Shown here: piece after piece, positions 33,731 to 42,938 of the stretch
How the letters are laid out: every line of letters starts with the position of its first letter
How positions within the stretch are numbered: the stretch's first letter is position 1
NCBI RefSeq assembly: GCF_007097265.1
Contig: NZ_VJZP01000002.1
Span: forward strand, 102,302 to 166,301
DNA length: 64,000 bases
From: Flavobacterium gawalongense
GTDB taxonomy: Bacteria > Bacteroidota > Bacteroidia > Flavobacteriales > Flavobacteriaceae
Direction: 5' to 3'
Notes under the pieces: generated by a model
Told to the model about the DNA's origin: nothing
The model's database searches: none
What the model saw: only the letters and a program-made list of their open reading frames with translations
Translations under genes and position numbers: made by a program

Positions 33731-34789
33731 CTAGTTTTTAGTAAGCGTGTATTTGTAATTTCTTGGAGAACTTAAATCAAGAGTTATCGTATATGTTCCA
33801 GCAGAAGGAACTTTGATGTTAGCTCCACCATATTCCAAGCTACCATTTGCACCATCATCACCGAAATTGATATCCCAAGCATCATTGGCTCTAAATTTCA
33901 TTTCTGCCTGAGAAAGTGTTGCTGTAACTGTCCATAGTTTAGCAACTTTATTGTAAGTCATTGCAGTACTACCACCCCAGCCAGCTGGAGTTGCATCACC
34001 TATAATTCCCCATGCAGTTGCAGTAGCAGTATACGTTAATTTTTCAGTATCAACATTAAATTTATAGTATCCTGCAGCAGGAATTTTTAGATTATCTCCA
34101 GATGTAGCTATTGTTCCTGGAGTTGCTCCAGCAGCATACTCACCTTTCCATTCAGGGAAACTTGTAAATTTATATTCTGCATTTGCATCATTAAAATAGA
34201 CATATCCTTCAAAATCAACTTTACCATATCCAGAAGCAGAAAGCTGAGGAGACGAAGCAGGAGTCCAATCAGCAGGATAGCCAGAAGCTACTGCATAACC
34301 ACCCGGAACCCATAATTTAGGATTTTCAGTAGTGTAAGGTGTCACTACGATTCCAATTACATTAGAATACATCGCTGCAGCAGCACCTGCAGTTGCTTTT
34401 ACTCTCACTTCAAATTCAGCTGGAGCAAAAGGAGTTGCTTTCAATAATAAGGCAGCATTGTTTAATTGTTCTACAGTTACAGAAACCTGATTTTCAGAAA
34501 TTACAGAACCGGCAGATTGAGGTGTTTTAAATTCATTCCCCTTTGTATCCATTTCTACTGCATAAGTAACTTGCACGTCACCACCGTAATTTGCAGATTT
34601 CCATGTAAAACGTTCTGCTTGTGCAGCTGCATTTTCTGGTTTTAATACATAGGCCGCTCCAGCTGTAGGAGCAGTCAAAACAGGTGCGTCAACACCTTCG
34701 ATAACAGGTCTGTCTTGAACATCTTCTACGCTACAAGACAAAGCAACCACCGCAAATAAAGCAATTATTGATTTAGTTATATTTTTCAT
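33731..34789 (-). CDS. SusE/SusF-like outer-membrane starch-binding lipoprotein
   Basis: This 352-residue lipoprotein (signal ending VVALSCSVED) has an N-terminal SusE domain (APVLTAPTAGAAYVLKPENAAAQAERFTWK type, about residues 35-155) followed by two SusE/SusF-type binding modules (around 160-255 and 260-352: GTIATSGDNLKIPAAGYYKFNVD, AEMKFRANDAWDINFGDDG, GTYTITLDLSS). It binds starch at the cell surface and does not degrade it. It is the third gene of the operon after SusC and SusD. Confidence 0.9.
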   Translation of the reverse strand: MKNITKSIIALFAVVALSCSVEDVQDRPVIEGVDAPVLTAPTAGAAYVLKPENAAAQAERFTWKSANYGGDVQVTYAVEMDTKGNEFKTPQSAGSVISENQVSVTVEQLNNAALLLKATPFAPAEFEVRVKATAGAAAAMYSNVIGIVVTPYTTENPKLWVPGGYAVASGYPADWTPASSPQLSASGYGKVDFEGYVYFNDANAEYKFTSFPEWKGEYAAGATPGTIATSGDNLKIPAAGYYKFNVDTEKLTYTATATAWGIIGDATPAGWGGSTAMTYNKVAKLWTVTATLSQAEMKFRANDAWDINFGDDGANGSLEYGGANIKVPSAGTYTITLDLSSPRNYKYTLTKN

Positions 34790-34809
34790 TTTTATTGTTT
34801 TTTAAATTA

Positions 34810-36402
34810 TTAGTATCCAGGGTTTTGTTGTAATTTATTATTTGATGCTAAAGCTGTAGCGGGAATAGGGAATAAATCTCTGTACGATTGTGTTGGAGAT
34901 CCTCCAGCAACATTTCCTTTCCATGGCCATAAATAACTACCTCCAGAGAATTTTCCAAAACGAATTAAATCCGTTCTTCTGTGTCCTTCCCAGTGTAATT
35001 CTCTCGCTCTTTCGTCAAGAATAAAATCTAGGGTTAAATCTCCTTGATTTACTGTAGCACCTTTTGCTCTTGTTCTTAAATCATTAACATAAGTAGTCGC
35101 AATTGGCAAAGTTCCGCCAGCACCTCTTACAGCACATTCTGCATACATTAAATAAGCATCAGCCAAACGGAAAATTGGAAAATCAGCATCCGAGAAATTA
35201 CCTGATTTATCTGAACCTTGTTTACCATTCACATCTACATTTCTAAATTTTTGAATTGCATAACCATCCGTGAAAGAGCCAATATTTTTAATTTCTTTGG
35301 TCTGTCCATCTGTATAGAATTGTCCTCTTGCATCAATAGTATTCACACTAAACTTATCTACAAATGCTGCTGTCGTTCTGATTCCACCCCAACCACCGTT
35401 GATACCAAATGAAGCTGCATTCATACTACCTCCAACAGGAGCGTGCGTTAAGAAAGTAGTTCCACCATACGTTTGTGTATGAAGACCGTCAAAAGCTATT
35501 GCAAAAATAAATTCGTTTTGAGAACCATTTTTATCATTATCTGCAAAAAACAATTGATTGTAATTAGTGTGTAATTTATAGCTTGAACCAGTAATTTTTG
35601 TAATTAATGGAAGAGCGGCAGCATAATGATCTGTACCAGTATATACTTTTGCATTCATGTACAATTTAGCTTGCAACATCCAAGCAGCAGCTTGATCCAC
35701 ACGATACGCTTCATTAGATTTTGGCGCTTTCATTAATGGAGTGATTGCTGTTAACTCCTCATCAACAAATTTGTATAATTCTGCTCTTGTAGCATATTCA
35801 GGATAAAAGAAAGTGCTTGGAGAATCTTCAGTTACTAAAGAACCACCACCAAAAGTGTCAATTAAATGCCAATACGTCATCGCTCTTAAGAAACGAGCTT
35901 CAGCTCTGTAAGTAGCAATCTCCGCTTTCAAAGTAGCATCTACTCCTCTAGCTGCTAATTTTTCATCCGTAGTTTGACGTAAAAACTCATTGCAGTTTAC
36001 AATCTGAAAAGAGTAACGTGCGAAAACAGCCGTTACAAAACGATCCAAAGAAGTCCATGTTTGTGAATGAAGGTCCTTTATTGTTCCGTCATTCCAGGCA
36101 ATAACTGCTTCATCAGTAGTTAATTCCTGTAATAACCAATATCCTCTAACGTACTGACTTTCTCCTTCATCTATTCCAGAAATATCTGGTGTTCCAGAAG
36201 GACCTGATTGTCCTGAAGTTGCAAATCCAGCATATAATTTAGCAAGATTTTGTTTATACGATTCCGGTGTGCTGAAAAATTGGTCACCAGAAACTGCATC
36301 ACCAGAGTCCGGCGATTGGATCAAATCATCGGTACATGATGGGAATAAAAACACCATCAATAACAATGAAATACCCAATAATTTTATTTGTGTCTTTTTC
36401 AT
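34810..36402 (-). CDS. SusD/RagB-family nutrient-binding lipoprotein
   Basis: This 530-residue lipoprotein (signal ending LFPSCTDD) has the SusD layout: N-terminal TPR-like helices (ATYRAEARFLRAMTYWHLIDTFGG, the usual RAExRFLRA motif) and the C-terminal LDFILDERARELHWEGHRRTDLIRFGKF signature. SusD forms the lid of the SusC channel and binds the glycan at the surface. It lies 17 bp downstream of SusC in the same operon, as always in such systems. Context with amylases indicates a starch or maltodextrin ligand. Confidence 0.95.
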   Translation of the reverse strand: MKKTQIKLLGISLLLMVFLFPSCTDDLIQSPDSGDAVSGDQFFSTPESYKQNLAKLYAGFATSGQSGPSGTPDISGIDEGESQYVRGYWLLQELTTDEAVIAWNDGTIKDLHSQTWTSLDRFVTAVFARYSFQIVNCNEFLRQTTDEKLAARGVDATLKAEIATYRAEARFLRAMTYWHLIDTFGGGSLVTEDSPSTFFYPEYATRAELYKFVDEELTAITPLMKAPKSNEAYRVDQAAAWMLQAKLYMNAKVYTGTDHYAAALPLITKITGSSYKLHTNYNQLFFADNDKNGSQNEFIFAIAFDGLHTQTYGGTTFLTHAPVGGSMNAASFGINGGWGGIRTTAAFVDKFSVNTIDARGQFYTDGQTKEIKNIGSFTDGYAIQKFRNVDVNGKQGSDKSGNFSDADFPIFRLADAYLMYAECAVRGAGGTLPIATTYVNDLRTRAKGATVNQGDLTLDFILDERARELHWEGHRRTDLIRFGKFSGGSYLWPWKGNVAGGSPTQSYRDLFPIPATALASNNKLQQNPGY

Positions 36403-36419
36403 TTTTCTTATTATTTGTA

Positions 36420-39356
36420 TTAGAAATTAACGTTTAAACCTAACGTGAAAGTAATTGGTCTTGGATATAAATTATTATCTATACCATCAGAAATCTCTGG
36501 ATCTAAACCATTATATTTAGTAATAATTAGAACGTTTTGCGCTGATAATGTCAATTTAACTAATGAAGTTGAATTTGGCTTTTGATTAAAAGTATACCCA
36601 ACACTCACATTATCTAACTTGATAAAAGAAGCATCTTGGATGTAATAATCAGAATGTAATTGAAAGTCATTTGATTTAGTAAAACCTGTTTCCAAAAGAT
36701 TAGCAACACCATTAGATAAATCCGTTTGTCTTAATAGTACATTATTATAAGTTCCAAAATTAGAATCTACATTATTGTACATGTAATTCCCCCAAGATCC
36801 TCTCCAGTTCATGCCCATATCAAAGTTTTTATAAGTAACACTTGTATTGAAACCGTAAAAAACATCAGCAGTTGGTTTGTGAAAACGGTATTTATCTTGT
36901 TCTGTAATAATACCATCTTTATTTCTGTCAATAAAAACCTCATCAATTGGCTTCCCGTCAACACCATAAGCTTGCTCATATACATAAAATGAATTTGGCG
37001 CATATCCTACTTGGTGATTTTGAATAGTGTTTCCTGTTCCTCCAGCAATTCCTCCTACATCAATACCTGGAGTATTCGGTTGCGTTGTAGTTAACTTGGT
37101 GATTTTAGAGTCTTGAAAAGTAACGTTCCCGCCAATTCTCCATTCTAAATCTGCTGTGCGAACCGGAATAACTTCGGCTAACAATTCAATCCCTTTATTG
37201 TCAATATTTCCAATATTATAATTGTCTTTATTTGAAAATCCAAAGAAAGAAGGATTATACGTATTCAACAATAAATCTTTAGTGGTTCTTTTATACACGT
37301 CAACACTACCGGTAAATCTGTTGTTGAACAATCCATAATCAAGACCTGCATTAACAGTAGTTGTTTCTTCCCACTTCAAGTTACTGTTATACGGTTGTGG
37401 TCTGTAAGTTGTATAAAATGTATTCCCTAATTGGTATTGCGCTGTAGTATTTGAAGCTAAGTACAAAGGAATAGAAGGATAAATCCCAATATTCTGTTGT
37501 CCTGTAATACCCCAACCTCCTCGAAGTTTTAACGTAGAAACACTAGTTACATCTTTCAAGAAACTTTCTTCATTCAATTTCCAAGCCATTGCAACAGCAG
37601 GAAAATTACTCCATCTGTAATCTGCCGTAAATCTAGAAGTTCCATCACGTCTGTAAGAAGCAGTCAAGATATATTTATCAGCAATAGTGATGTTAGTTCT
37701 GGCAAAAAAGGATTGCAAGTTAATACGTGAAGGAGTAAATGACTCTATCGTTGTAACATCATTTTGAAAGTTATAATTAGACTTGTTCTTTGAATCTTTA
37801 AAATCTTGGTATGTATATCCACCAGTCACATCAATTTGTGTATTGATTGCATCTACTTTCTTGTTGTAGTTTAAATACAAATCCATTACTTTATTATTTC
37901 TGGATTCAATATTCTTATAGGTATTATTATATCCTGAGCCGTTAAGCCCATTAAGGAAATCGGCATTAGTTCCTCCACTTCCAGTACCACTTAATTGGTC
38001 GTAACCAAAGTTAGCAACCGCTTTCAATGCTGGTAAGAAATGCATTTTATATTCCGTTTGGATGTTTCCAATGCTTCTGTATGAATTACCAAAATTATTT
38101 TGTTGGTTAATCAATGACAATGGATTTCTACCTGCTAACTGATTAATTTCTGTTGGAGAAGTATACCATTGGAAATAAGTACCATCTGCATTTCTAACCG
38201 CCTGTGTAGGGTCAAAACTAATAGCAGCACCAATCGCTCCTTTATTACTGTAATTACTTTTAATTAAAGAAGTATTGTTATTCAATTCAATTTTTAAATG
38301 ATTGTCCAAGAAATTTCCTGTAACACCAACACCAAGTGTACTTCTTTCCATGTTATCTCTTTTTAAGATACCATTCAAGTTAGTATACCCAACAGACGCT
38401 CTGTAAACCACATTATCCACACCACCACTTAAAGCAATGTTATGATCCGTACCAATAGCAGTTCTGTATATTTCATCTTGCCAATTAGTATTAGCAGTCC
38501 CAACTAAAGCTTGTTGAGCCACAGAACCATTAGCAGCTACGAAATCTTTAAATTGAGTTGCTGATAAAGCATCAACTCTGTTAGTAATTTCAGAAACTTG
38601 TAAATTCCCATTGTAACTTACTTGAATTTCACCCGCTTTTCCTTTTTTTGTAGTAATAATAATTACCCCATTAGAAGCGCGAGATCCATAAATAGCAGTT
38701 GCTGAAGCATCTTTCAATACAGTAATGGACTCAATATTATTTTGATTGATTGTAGATAAAGGATTTTTACCACCTTCTACTCCACCGTTATTTACCGGAA
38801 CACCATCAATAACATATAAAGGATCATTACCAGCAGACAATGAAGAACCACTTCTGATTCTGATAGTTGCACCCTCACCTGGAGAACCACCACCATTAAT
38901 GATTTGCAAACCAGCTACTTTCCCTTGGATCATTTGATCCGCAGAAGTTACCGGTCCTTTATTAAAATCTTTTGCTGTCAATACAGTCACTGCACCCGTC
39001 GCATCTTTCTTCTTAACGGTACCGTAACCCACTTGAATTACGACTTCTTTCAATTGATTTTCATCTTCTCCTAAAGAAACAGTTAATGATTTTTGAGAAT
39101 CATAGTTCACTACAGCATTTTTGTATCCAATATAAGAAAAAACGACTTTATCGCCTTTCTTAACATTTGATAACTGATATTTACCATCAAAATCTGTTGA
39201 AACACCATTTGCGGCGCCTTGAACATTTACATTTACTCCCGGAATTGGTTGTCCTGATACTTTGTCAAGAACAATCCCATTAAGAGTATTCTGAGCCAGA
39301 ATACTAAAAGGCAGTAACAGTAATAAAAATAACAACTTTTTATAAATTGTTTTCAT
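36420..39356 (-). CDS. SusC/RagA-family TonB-dependent outer-membrane transporter
   Basis: This is a 978-residue protein: signal peptide (1-21), a carboxypeptidase-D-like regulatory domain (LNGIVLDKVSGQPIPGVNVNV, about 24-105), a TonB box-like segment and plug (YGTVKKKDATGAV, IRIRSGSSLSAGNDPLYVIDGVPV, VLKDASATAIYGSRASNGVIIITTKKG), then a 22-strand barrel ending LGLNVNF. It imports oligosaccharides with TonB energy. It is the first gene of the minus-strand operon and has its own promoter; a LacI-type operator candidate lies just upstream. Confidence 0.95.
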   Translation of the reverse strand: MKTIYKKLLFLLLLLPFSILAQNTLNGIVLDKVSGQPIPGVNVNVQGAANGVSTDFDGKYQLSNVKKGDKVVFSYIGYKNAVVNYDSQKSLTVSLGEDENQLKEVVIQVGYGTVKKKDATGAVTVLTAKDFNKGPVTSADQMIQGKVAGLQIINGGGSPGEGATIRIRSGSSLSAGNDPLYVIDGVPVNNGGVEGGKNPLSTINQNNIESITVLKDASATAIYGSRASNGVIIITTKKGKAGEIQVSYNGNLQVSEITNRVDALSATQFKDFVAANGSVAQQALVGTANTNWQDEIYRTAIGTDHNIALSGGVDNVVYRASVGYTNLNGILKRDNMERSTLGVGVTGNFLDNHLKIELNNNTSLIKSNYSNKGAIGAAISFDPTQAVRNADGTYFQWYTSPTEINQLAGRNPLSLINQQNNFGNSYRSIGNIQTEYKMHFLPALKAVANFGYDQLSGTGSGGTNADFLNGLNGSGYNNTYKNIESRNNKVMDLYLNYNKKVDAINTQIDVTGGYTYQDFKDSKNKSNYNFQNDVTTIESFTPSRINLQSFFARTNITIADKYILTASYRRDGTSRFTADYRWSNFPAVAMAWKLNEESFLKDVTSVSTLKLRGGWGITGQQNIGIYPSIPLYLASNTTAQYQLGNTFYTTYRPQPYNSNLKWEETTTVNAGLDYGLFNNRFTGSVDVYKRTTKDLLLNTYNPSFFGFSNKDNYNIGNIDNKGIELLAEVIPVRTADLEWRIGGNVTFQDSKITKLTTTQPNTPGIDVGGIAGGTGNTIQNHQVGYAPNSFYVYEQAYGVDGKPIDEVFIDRNKDGIITEQDKYRFHKPTADVFYGFNTSVTYKNFDMGMNWRGSWGNYMYNNVDSNFGTYNNVLLRQTDLSNGVANLLETGFTKSNDFQLHSDYYIQDASFIKLDNVSVGYTFNQKPNSTSLVKLTLSAQNVLIITKYNGLDPEISDGIDNNLYPRPITFTLGLNVNF

Positions 39357-39420
39357 ACTTTTTGTTTAAATTAATTTTAGTTTTGGTTGTTTTTTTAAGT
39401 TTTAATTTTACTTCGAATTT

Positions 39421-39452
39421 CAAATTTAGGTAAATATTGAAACCACCGACAA
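39421..39452 (-). promoter_or_regulatory. Promoter of the susC operon
   Basis: On the minus strand: TTG (39450-39452), 21 nt, TAAATTTG (39421-39428). A leader of about 60 nt precedes the susC ATG. Confidence 0.65.
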
Positions 39453-39464
39453 AGCCCAATTCAA

Positions 39465-39485
39465 ATCACGTTACGAAAACGTGAT
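39465..39485. promoter_or_regulatory. Candidate operator for the LacI regulator
   Basis: A perfect palindrome: ATCACGTT (39465-39472), 5-nt spacer, AACGTGAT (39478-39485). It lies 12 bp upstream of the -33 of the susC promoter and 106 bp before the divergent lacI-type gene. A 21-bp symmetric site in this position fits a LacI-family operator; upstream placement suggests activation of susC or repression of the regulator gene. Confidence 0.6.
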
Positions 39486-39590
39486 AGTGTTGAAAACTTT
39501 GTGTTTTATATTGATTTTAATGAGAAAAAATACAATAAATAAAAAATAATCTTATCTTTATTATGAATTGAATATTACAATACTATTATC

Positions 39591-40616
39591 ATGAAAAGAA
39601 AGGTCACCCTTAAACAAATTGCAAAAGAGCTTGATGTATCGATTTCAACCGTTTCAAAATCCCTAAGAAATAGTTTAGAAATTGGAGAAGAAACCAGATT
39701 AAAAGTGCAGGCATTTGCAAAATTTTACAACTACAAACCCAACAATATTGCACTTAGTTTAAAAAACAGAAAAACAAAAACTATTGGAATTATTATTCCG
39801 GAAATTGTCCATCATTTCTTTTCAACAGTTATTAATGGAATAGAACAGGTGGCTAATGAAAATGGGTATAGTGTCATTATTTGTTTGTCTGACGATTCCT
39901 TTGATAAAGAAGTACTTAACATGGAAATGCTTGCTAACGGAAGCATCGATGGATTCATTATGTCGCTTTCAAAAGAAACCCAATTCAAGGGTGATTTTCA
40001 TCATATTACGGAAGTTATCGACCAAGGAATGCCTGTCGTAATGTTTGACAGAGTAACTAACGAAGTATTGTGTGACAAAGTAATTATAGACGATAAATTA
40101 GCCGCTTATGAAGCTGTTCAAAGTTTGATTGACAAAGGAAAGAAAAAAATCGCCCTTGTTACGACTGTTGATTATGTAAGCGTAGGAAAACTAAGAACTG
40201 ATGGCTACATCAAAGCCTTACTAGACAACGACATCCCCTTTAATGAAAATTTAATTATTAAAATAGAAGATATAGACACCTGCGAAATTACCATTGGCAA
40301 ATTACTTGAAGACAAGGCCATTGATGCCGTTTTTGCAGTAAATGAACTTTTTGCAGTAACCATAATTAAAACCGCCAATAAAATAGGATTAAATGTCCCT
40401 AAAGACTTGTCTGTCATTGCTTTTACAGACGGAATTATTTCTAAGTATTCCACCCCAACTATTACAACCGTAAGCCAAAGCGGAATAAAAATGGGAAATA
40501 AAGCCGCAAAAATGCTCATTGACAGATTAGAAGCCGAACATGAGGAGGATGAAGCAGAAAATTATAAAACTGAAGTAATTGAAACACATTTAATAGAAAG
40601 AGAATCTACGAATTAA
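39591..40616 (+). CDS. LacI-family transcriptional regulator of the starch locus
   Basis: This 341-residue protein has an N-terminal LacI helix-turn-helix and hinge (VTLKQIAKELDVSISTVSKSLRN, residues 5-27; YKPNNIALSLKNRKT) and a periplasmic-binding-protein-like effector domain (GIIIPEIVHHFFSTVINGIEQ, MPVVMFDRV, FAVNELFAVTII, VIAFTDGIISKYSTP). It is divergent from susC, with the palindromic operator candidate between them, and precedes the catabolic genes. It probably senses maltose or a maltodextrin and controls both arms. SusR-type regulators found in Bacteroides are absent here. Confidence 0.92.
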   Translation: MKRKVTLKQIAKELDVSISTVSKSLRNSLEIGEETRLKVQAFAKFYNYKPNNIALSLKNRKTKTIGIIIPEIVHHFFSTVINGIEQVANENGYSVIICLSDDSFDKEVLNMEMLANGSIDGFIMSLSKETQFKGDFHHITEVIDQGMPVVMFDRVTNEVLCDKVIIDDKLAAYEAVQSLIDKGKKKIALVTTVDYVSVGKLRTDGYIKALLDNDIPFNENLIIKIEDIDTCEITIGKLLEDKAIDAVFAVNELFAVTIIKTANKIGLNVPKDLSVIAFTDGIISKYSTPTITTVSQSGIKMGNKAAKMLIDRLEAEHEEDEAENYKTEVIETHLIERESTN

Positions 40617-40762
40617 CATTATTATGTAATTTATTCATTACTACAACCTTGTAGTTGAAAATGTTTGCCATAATTTGATTCTAAAAAGTAAAAGATTAAA
40701 ATAAATTTTTATATTTACCCCCTCAAAGCTTTTACTTTTACTTCGAAAATAAGACAAGTTTT

Positions 40763-40781
40763 GATAAGCATAGCGCTTATC
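40763..40781. promoter_or_regulatory. Palindrome upstream of the sugar transporter gene
   Basis: GATAAGC (40763-40769), 5-nt spacer, GCTTATC (40775-40781), 23 bp before the start codon. The spacing equals that of the 39465 palindrome but the sequence is different, so it is either another regulator's site or an mRNA hairpin. Confidence 0.35.
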
Positions 40782-40804
40782 GTATTAATTTTTAAATTAC
40801 GATA

Positions 40805-42166
40805 ATGGAAAAGCGTAGATTAAGTTTCTGGGAAATTTGGAACATGAGTTTCGGTTTCTTGGGAATACAGATGGGATTCGCCCTTCAAAATGCTAATGCC
40901 AGCAGAATTCTTCAAATTTTTGGTGCCGATGTCCACGAATTATCCTGGTTTTGGATAATTGCCCCTTTAATGGGACTTATTGTACAACCTATTATAGGAC
41001 ACTACAGTGACAAAACTTGGGGTAAATTTGGGAGAAGAAAACCTTTCTTTTTAGTCGGTGCTTTATTAGCCTCGATTGGTTTAATATTAATGCCACAAGC
41101 CGAAATTTTTATTGCGTTTCTACCTGCTTTATGGGTTGGTGCAGGAATGTTAATGATTATGGATGCTTCTTTCAATATTGCGATGGAACCCTTCAGGGCA
41201 TTAGTAGGCGACAATTTAAGAACAGATCAGAGAACGCTAGGATTTAGTGTACAAACGGCTTTAATTGGTTTTGGTGCCGTTATTGGCTCTTGGCTACCGT
41301 ATGTCCTGACTAATTGGTTTGGAGTTTCTAACAGAAACGAAGATGGTGGAGTTCCTATGCATTTGATTTTATCTTTTGTCATTGGAGCAATCATTCTTGT
41401 GGGCTCTATTCTTGTTTCCATTTTTACTACTAAAGAATACGCTCCTGAAGAATTAGCACAATTTGAAGATGAAATGGCACATCAAGAGACTAGAGTTTCT
41501 GATACCAATCAAAAAGAATCGAGTTTATTAGACATTTTTGACGATTTTAGAAAAATGCCAACAACAATGAGACAATTAAGTTGGGTACAATTTTTCTCTT
41601 GGTTTGGTCTTTTTGGAATGTGGGTTTTTACAACTCCTGCCATAGCCCATCACATTTATGGCTTACCTATTAACGATAGCAAAAGTGAAGCGTATCAAAA
41701 TGCAGGAGACTGGGTTGGAGTACTATTTGGTATTTACAATTTGGTTTCTGCTTTTTATGCTTTTGCTTTACCCTATATCGCAAAAAAATTCGGAAGAAAA
41801 CTTACGCATTCTATCTCACTAATTATTGGTGGTATTGGACTGATTTCTATCTATTTCGTACCCAATGAAAACTGGTTAGTCCTATCCATGATAGGCGTTG
41901 GTATTGCTTGGGCGAGTATTTTATCTATGCCTTATGCCATATTAGCCGGATCAATATCTCCAATGAAAATGGGAGTTTATATGGGTATTTTTAACTTCTT
42001 TATCGTTATCCCTCAAATTATCAATGCCTTAATTGGCGGACCATTAGTTAAATATTTATACAATGACAATGCCATATTTGCATTAGTCACTAGTGGAATC
42101 AGCTTCTTGATTGCTGCTGTTTTAGTAGTTAAAGTACAAGATGTTGATGACGTAATAAAACAATAA
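40805..42166 (+). CDS. MFS sugar transporter (SLC45-like, probable maltose/maltodextrin importer)
   Basis: This 453-residue protein has 12 predicted helices. The N-terminal SFWEIWNMSFGFLGIQMGFALQNANASRI and the loop GHYSDKTWGKFGRRKPFFLVGA match SLC45/GPH-like MFS sugar:proton symporters that, in Flavobacteria, sit in maltose clusters. The gene lies between the LacI regulator and the phosphoglucomutase, with only 3 bp to the latter. It would bring maltose and short maltodextrins across the inner membrane for the intracellular phosphorylase. Substrate is inferred from context. Confidence 0.88.
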   Translation: MEKRRLSFWEIWNMSFGFLGIQMGFALQNANASRILQIFGADVHELSWFWIIAPLMGLIVQPIIGHYSDKTWGKFGRRKPFFLVGALLASIGLILMPQAEIFIAFLPALWVGAGMLMIMDASFNIAMEPFRALVGDNLRTDQRTLGFSVQTALIGFGAVIGSWLPYVLTNWFGVSNRNEDGGVPMHLILSFVIGAIILVGSILVSIFTTKEYAPEELAQFEDEMAHQETRVSDTNQKESSLLDIFDDFRKMPTTMRQLSWVQFFSWFGLFGMWVFTTPAIAHHIYGLPINDSKSEAYQNAGDWVGVLFGIYNLVSAFYAFALPYIAKKFGRKLTHSISLIIGGIGLISIYFVPNENWLVLSMIGVGIAWASILSMPYAILAGSISPMKMGVYMGIFNFFIVIPQIINALIGGPLVKYLYNDNAIFALVTSGISFLIAAVLVVKVQDVDDVIKQ

Positions 42167-42169
42167 TCA

Positions 42170-42826
42170 ATGAATAAAAAAGCATTTATATTCGACTTGG
42201 ACGGAGTGATTGTAGACACGGCTAAATACCATTATTTAGCTTGGCAAAAAATCGCAAATGAATTAAATATTGGATTTACACTTGAACATAATGAATTATT
42301 AAAAGGAGTTAGCCGTGTGCGCTCTTTGGATATTATATTAGAATTAGGAAAAGTGGAAGCTTCACAAGAAGATAAGGACAGATGGTTAGTTCAAAAAAAT
42401 GAGGATTATTTATCCTATTTAGTTGACATGGATGAAAGTGAAATTCTTCCAGGCGTTTTTCCAATTTTGAAGTTTTTGAAAGACAAAAATCAATCAATAG
42501 CCTTGGGTTCTGCCAGCAAAAATGCCAGACCAATTTTAGAAAAAACAGGAATACTATCCTATTTTGATGCTATTGTAGATGGTAATGATGTGACAAACGC
42601 AAAACCGGATCCTGAAGTTTTCCTGATTGCTGCTAAATTATTAAATATAAATCCAGAAGATGCCATTGTTTTTGAAGATTCAGTTGCAGGAGTTCAAGCA
42701 GCCAATATTGGAAAAATGACTAGTATAGGAATTGGCTCAACAGCCATTCTACATGAAGCAAAATACATCTTTAAAGATTTCACAGCAATAGACACGAGCT
42801 TCATAGAAGATTTAATTAAAGAATAG
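42170..42826 (+). CDS. pgmB: Beta-phosphoglucomutase
   Basis: This 218-residue HAD-superfamily enzyme converts beta-glucose 1-phosphate to glucose 6-phosphate. Motifs: FDLDGVIVDTAKYH (nucleophile Asp and acid/base Asp), the cap motif LLKGVSRVRSLDIIL, GSASKNARPIL, and AKPDPEVFLIAA with FEDSVAGVQAA for the magnesium site. The neighbour downstream is a GH65 phosphorylase, which releases exactly this sugar phosphate from maltose. The ATG is 3 bp after the transporter stop. Confidence 0.95.
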   Translation: MNKKAFIFDLDGVIVDTAKYHYLAWQKIANELNIGFTLEHNELLKGVSRVRSLDIILELGKVEASQEDKDRWLVQKNEDYLSYLVDMDESEILPGVFPILKFLKDKNQSIALGSASKNARPILEKTGILSYFDAIVDGNDVTNAKPDPEVFLIAAKLLNINPEDAIVFEDSVAGVQAANIGKMTSIGIGSTAILHEAKYIFKDFTAIDTSFIEDLIKE

Positions 42827-42938
42827 AGTCAAAAAAATAAAGAAACAAGATTCAAAAAAGTAAAAAAAGGACAAGATTGTATACGAATCAGAACAATCTT
42901 TAAATTTTTAAATCATTGAATTTTTAAATTAGAAAAGA

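Noticed and set aside
40763..40781. Second site for the LacI regulator
   Set aside because: Spacing agrees with the 39465 palindrome but the half-site GATAAGC differs from ATCACGTT, so I do not claim the same regulator.
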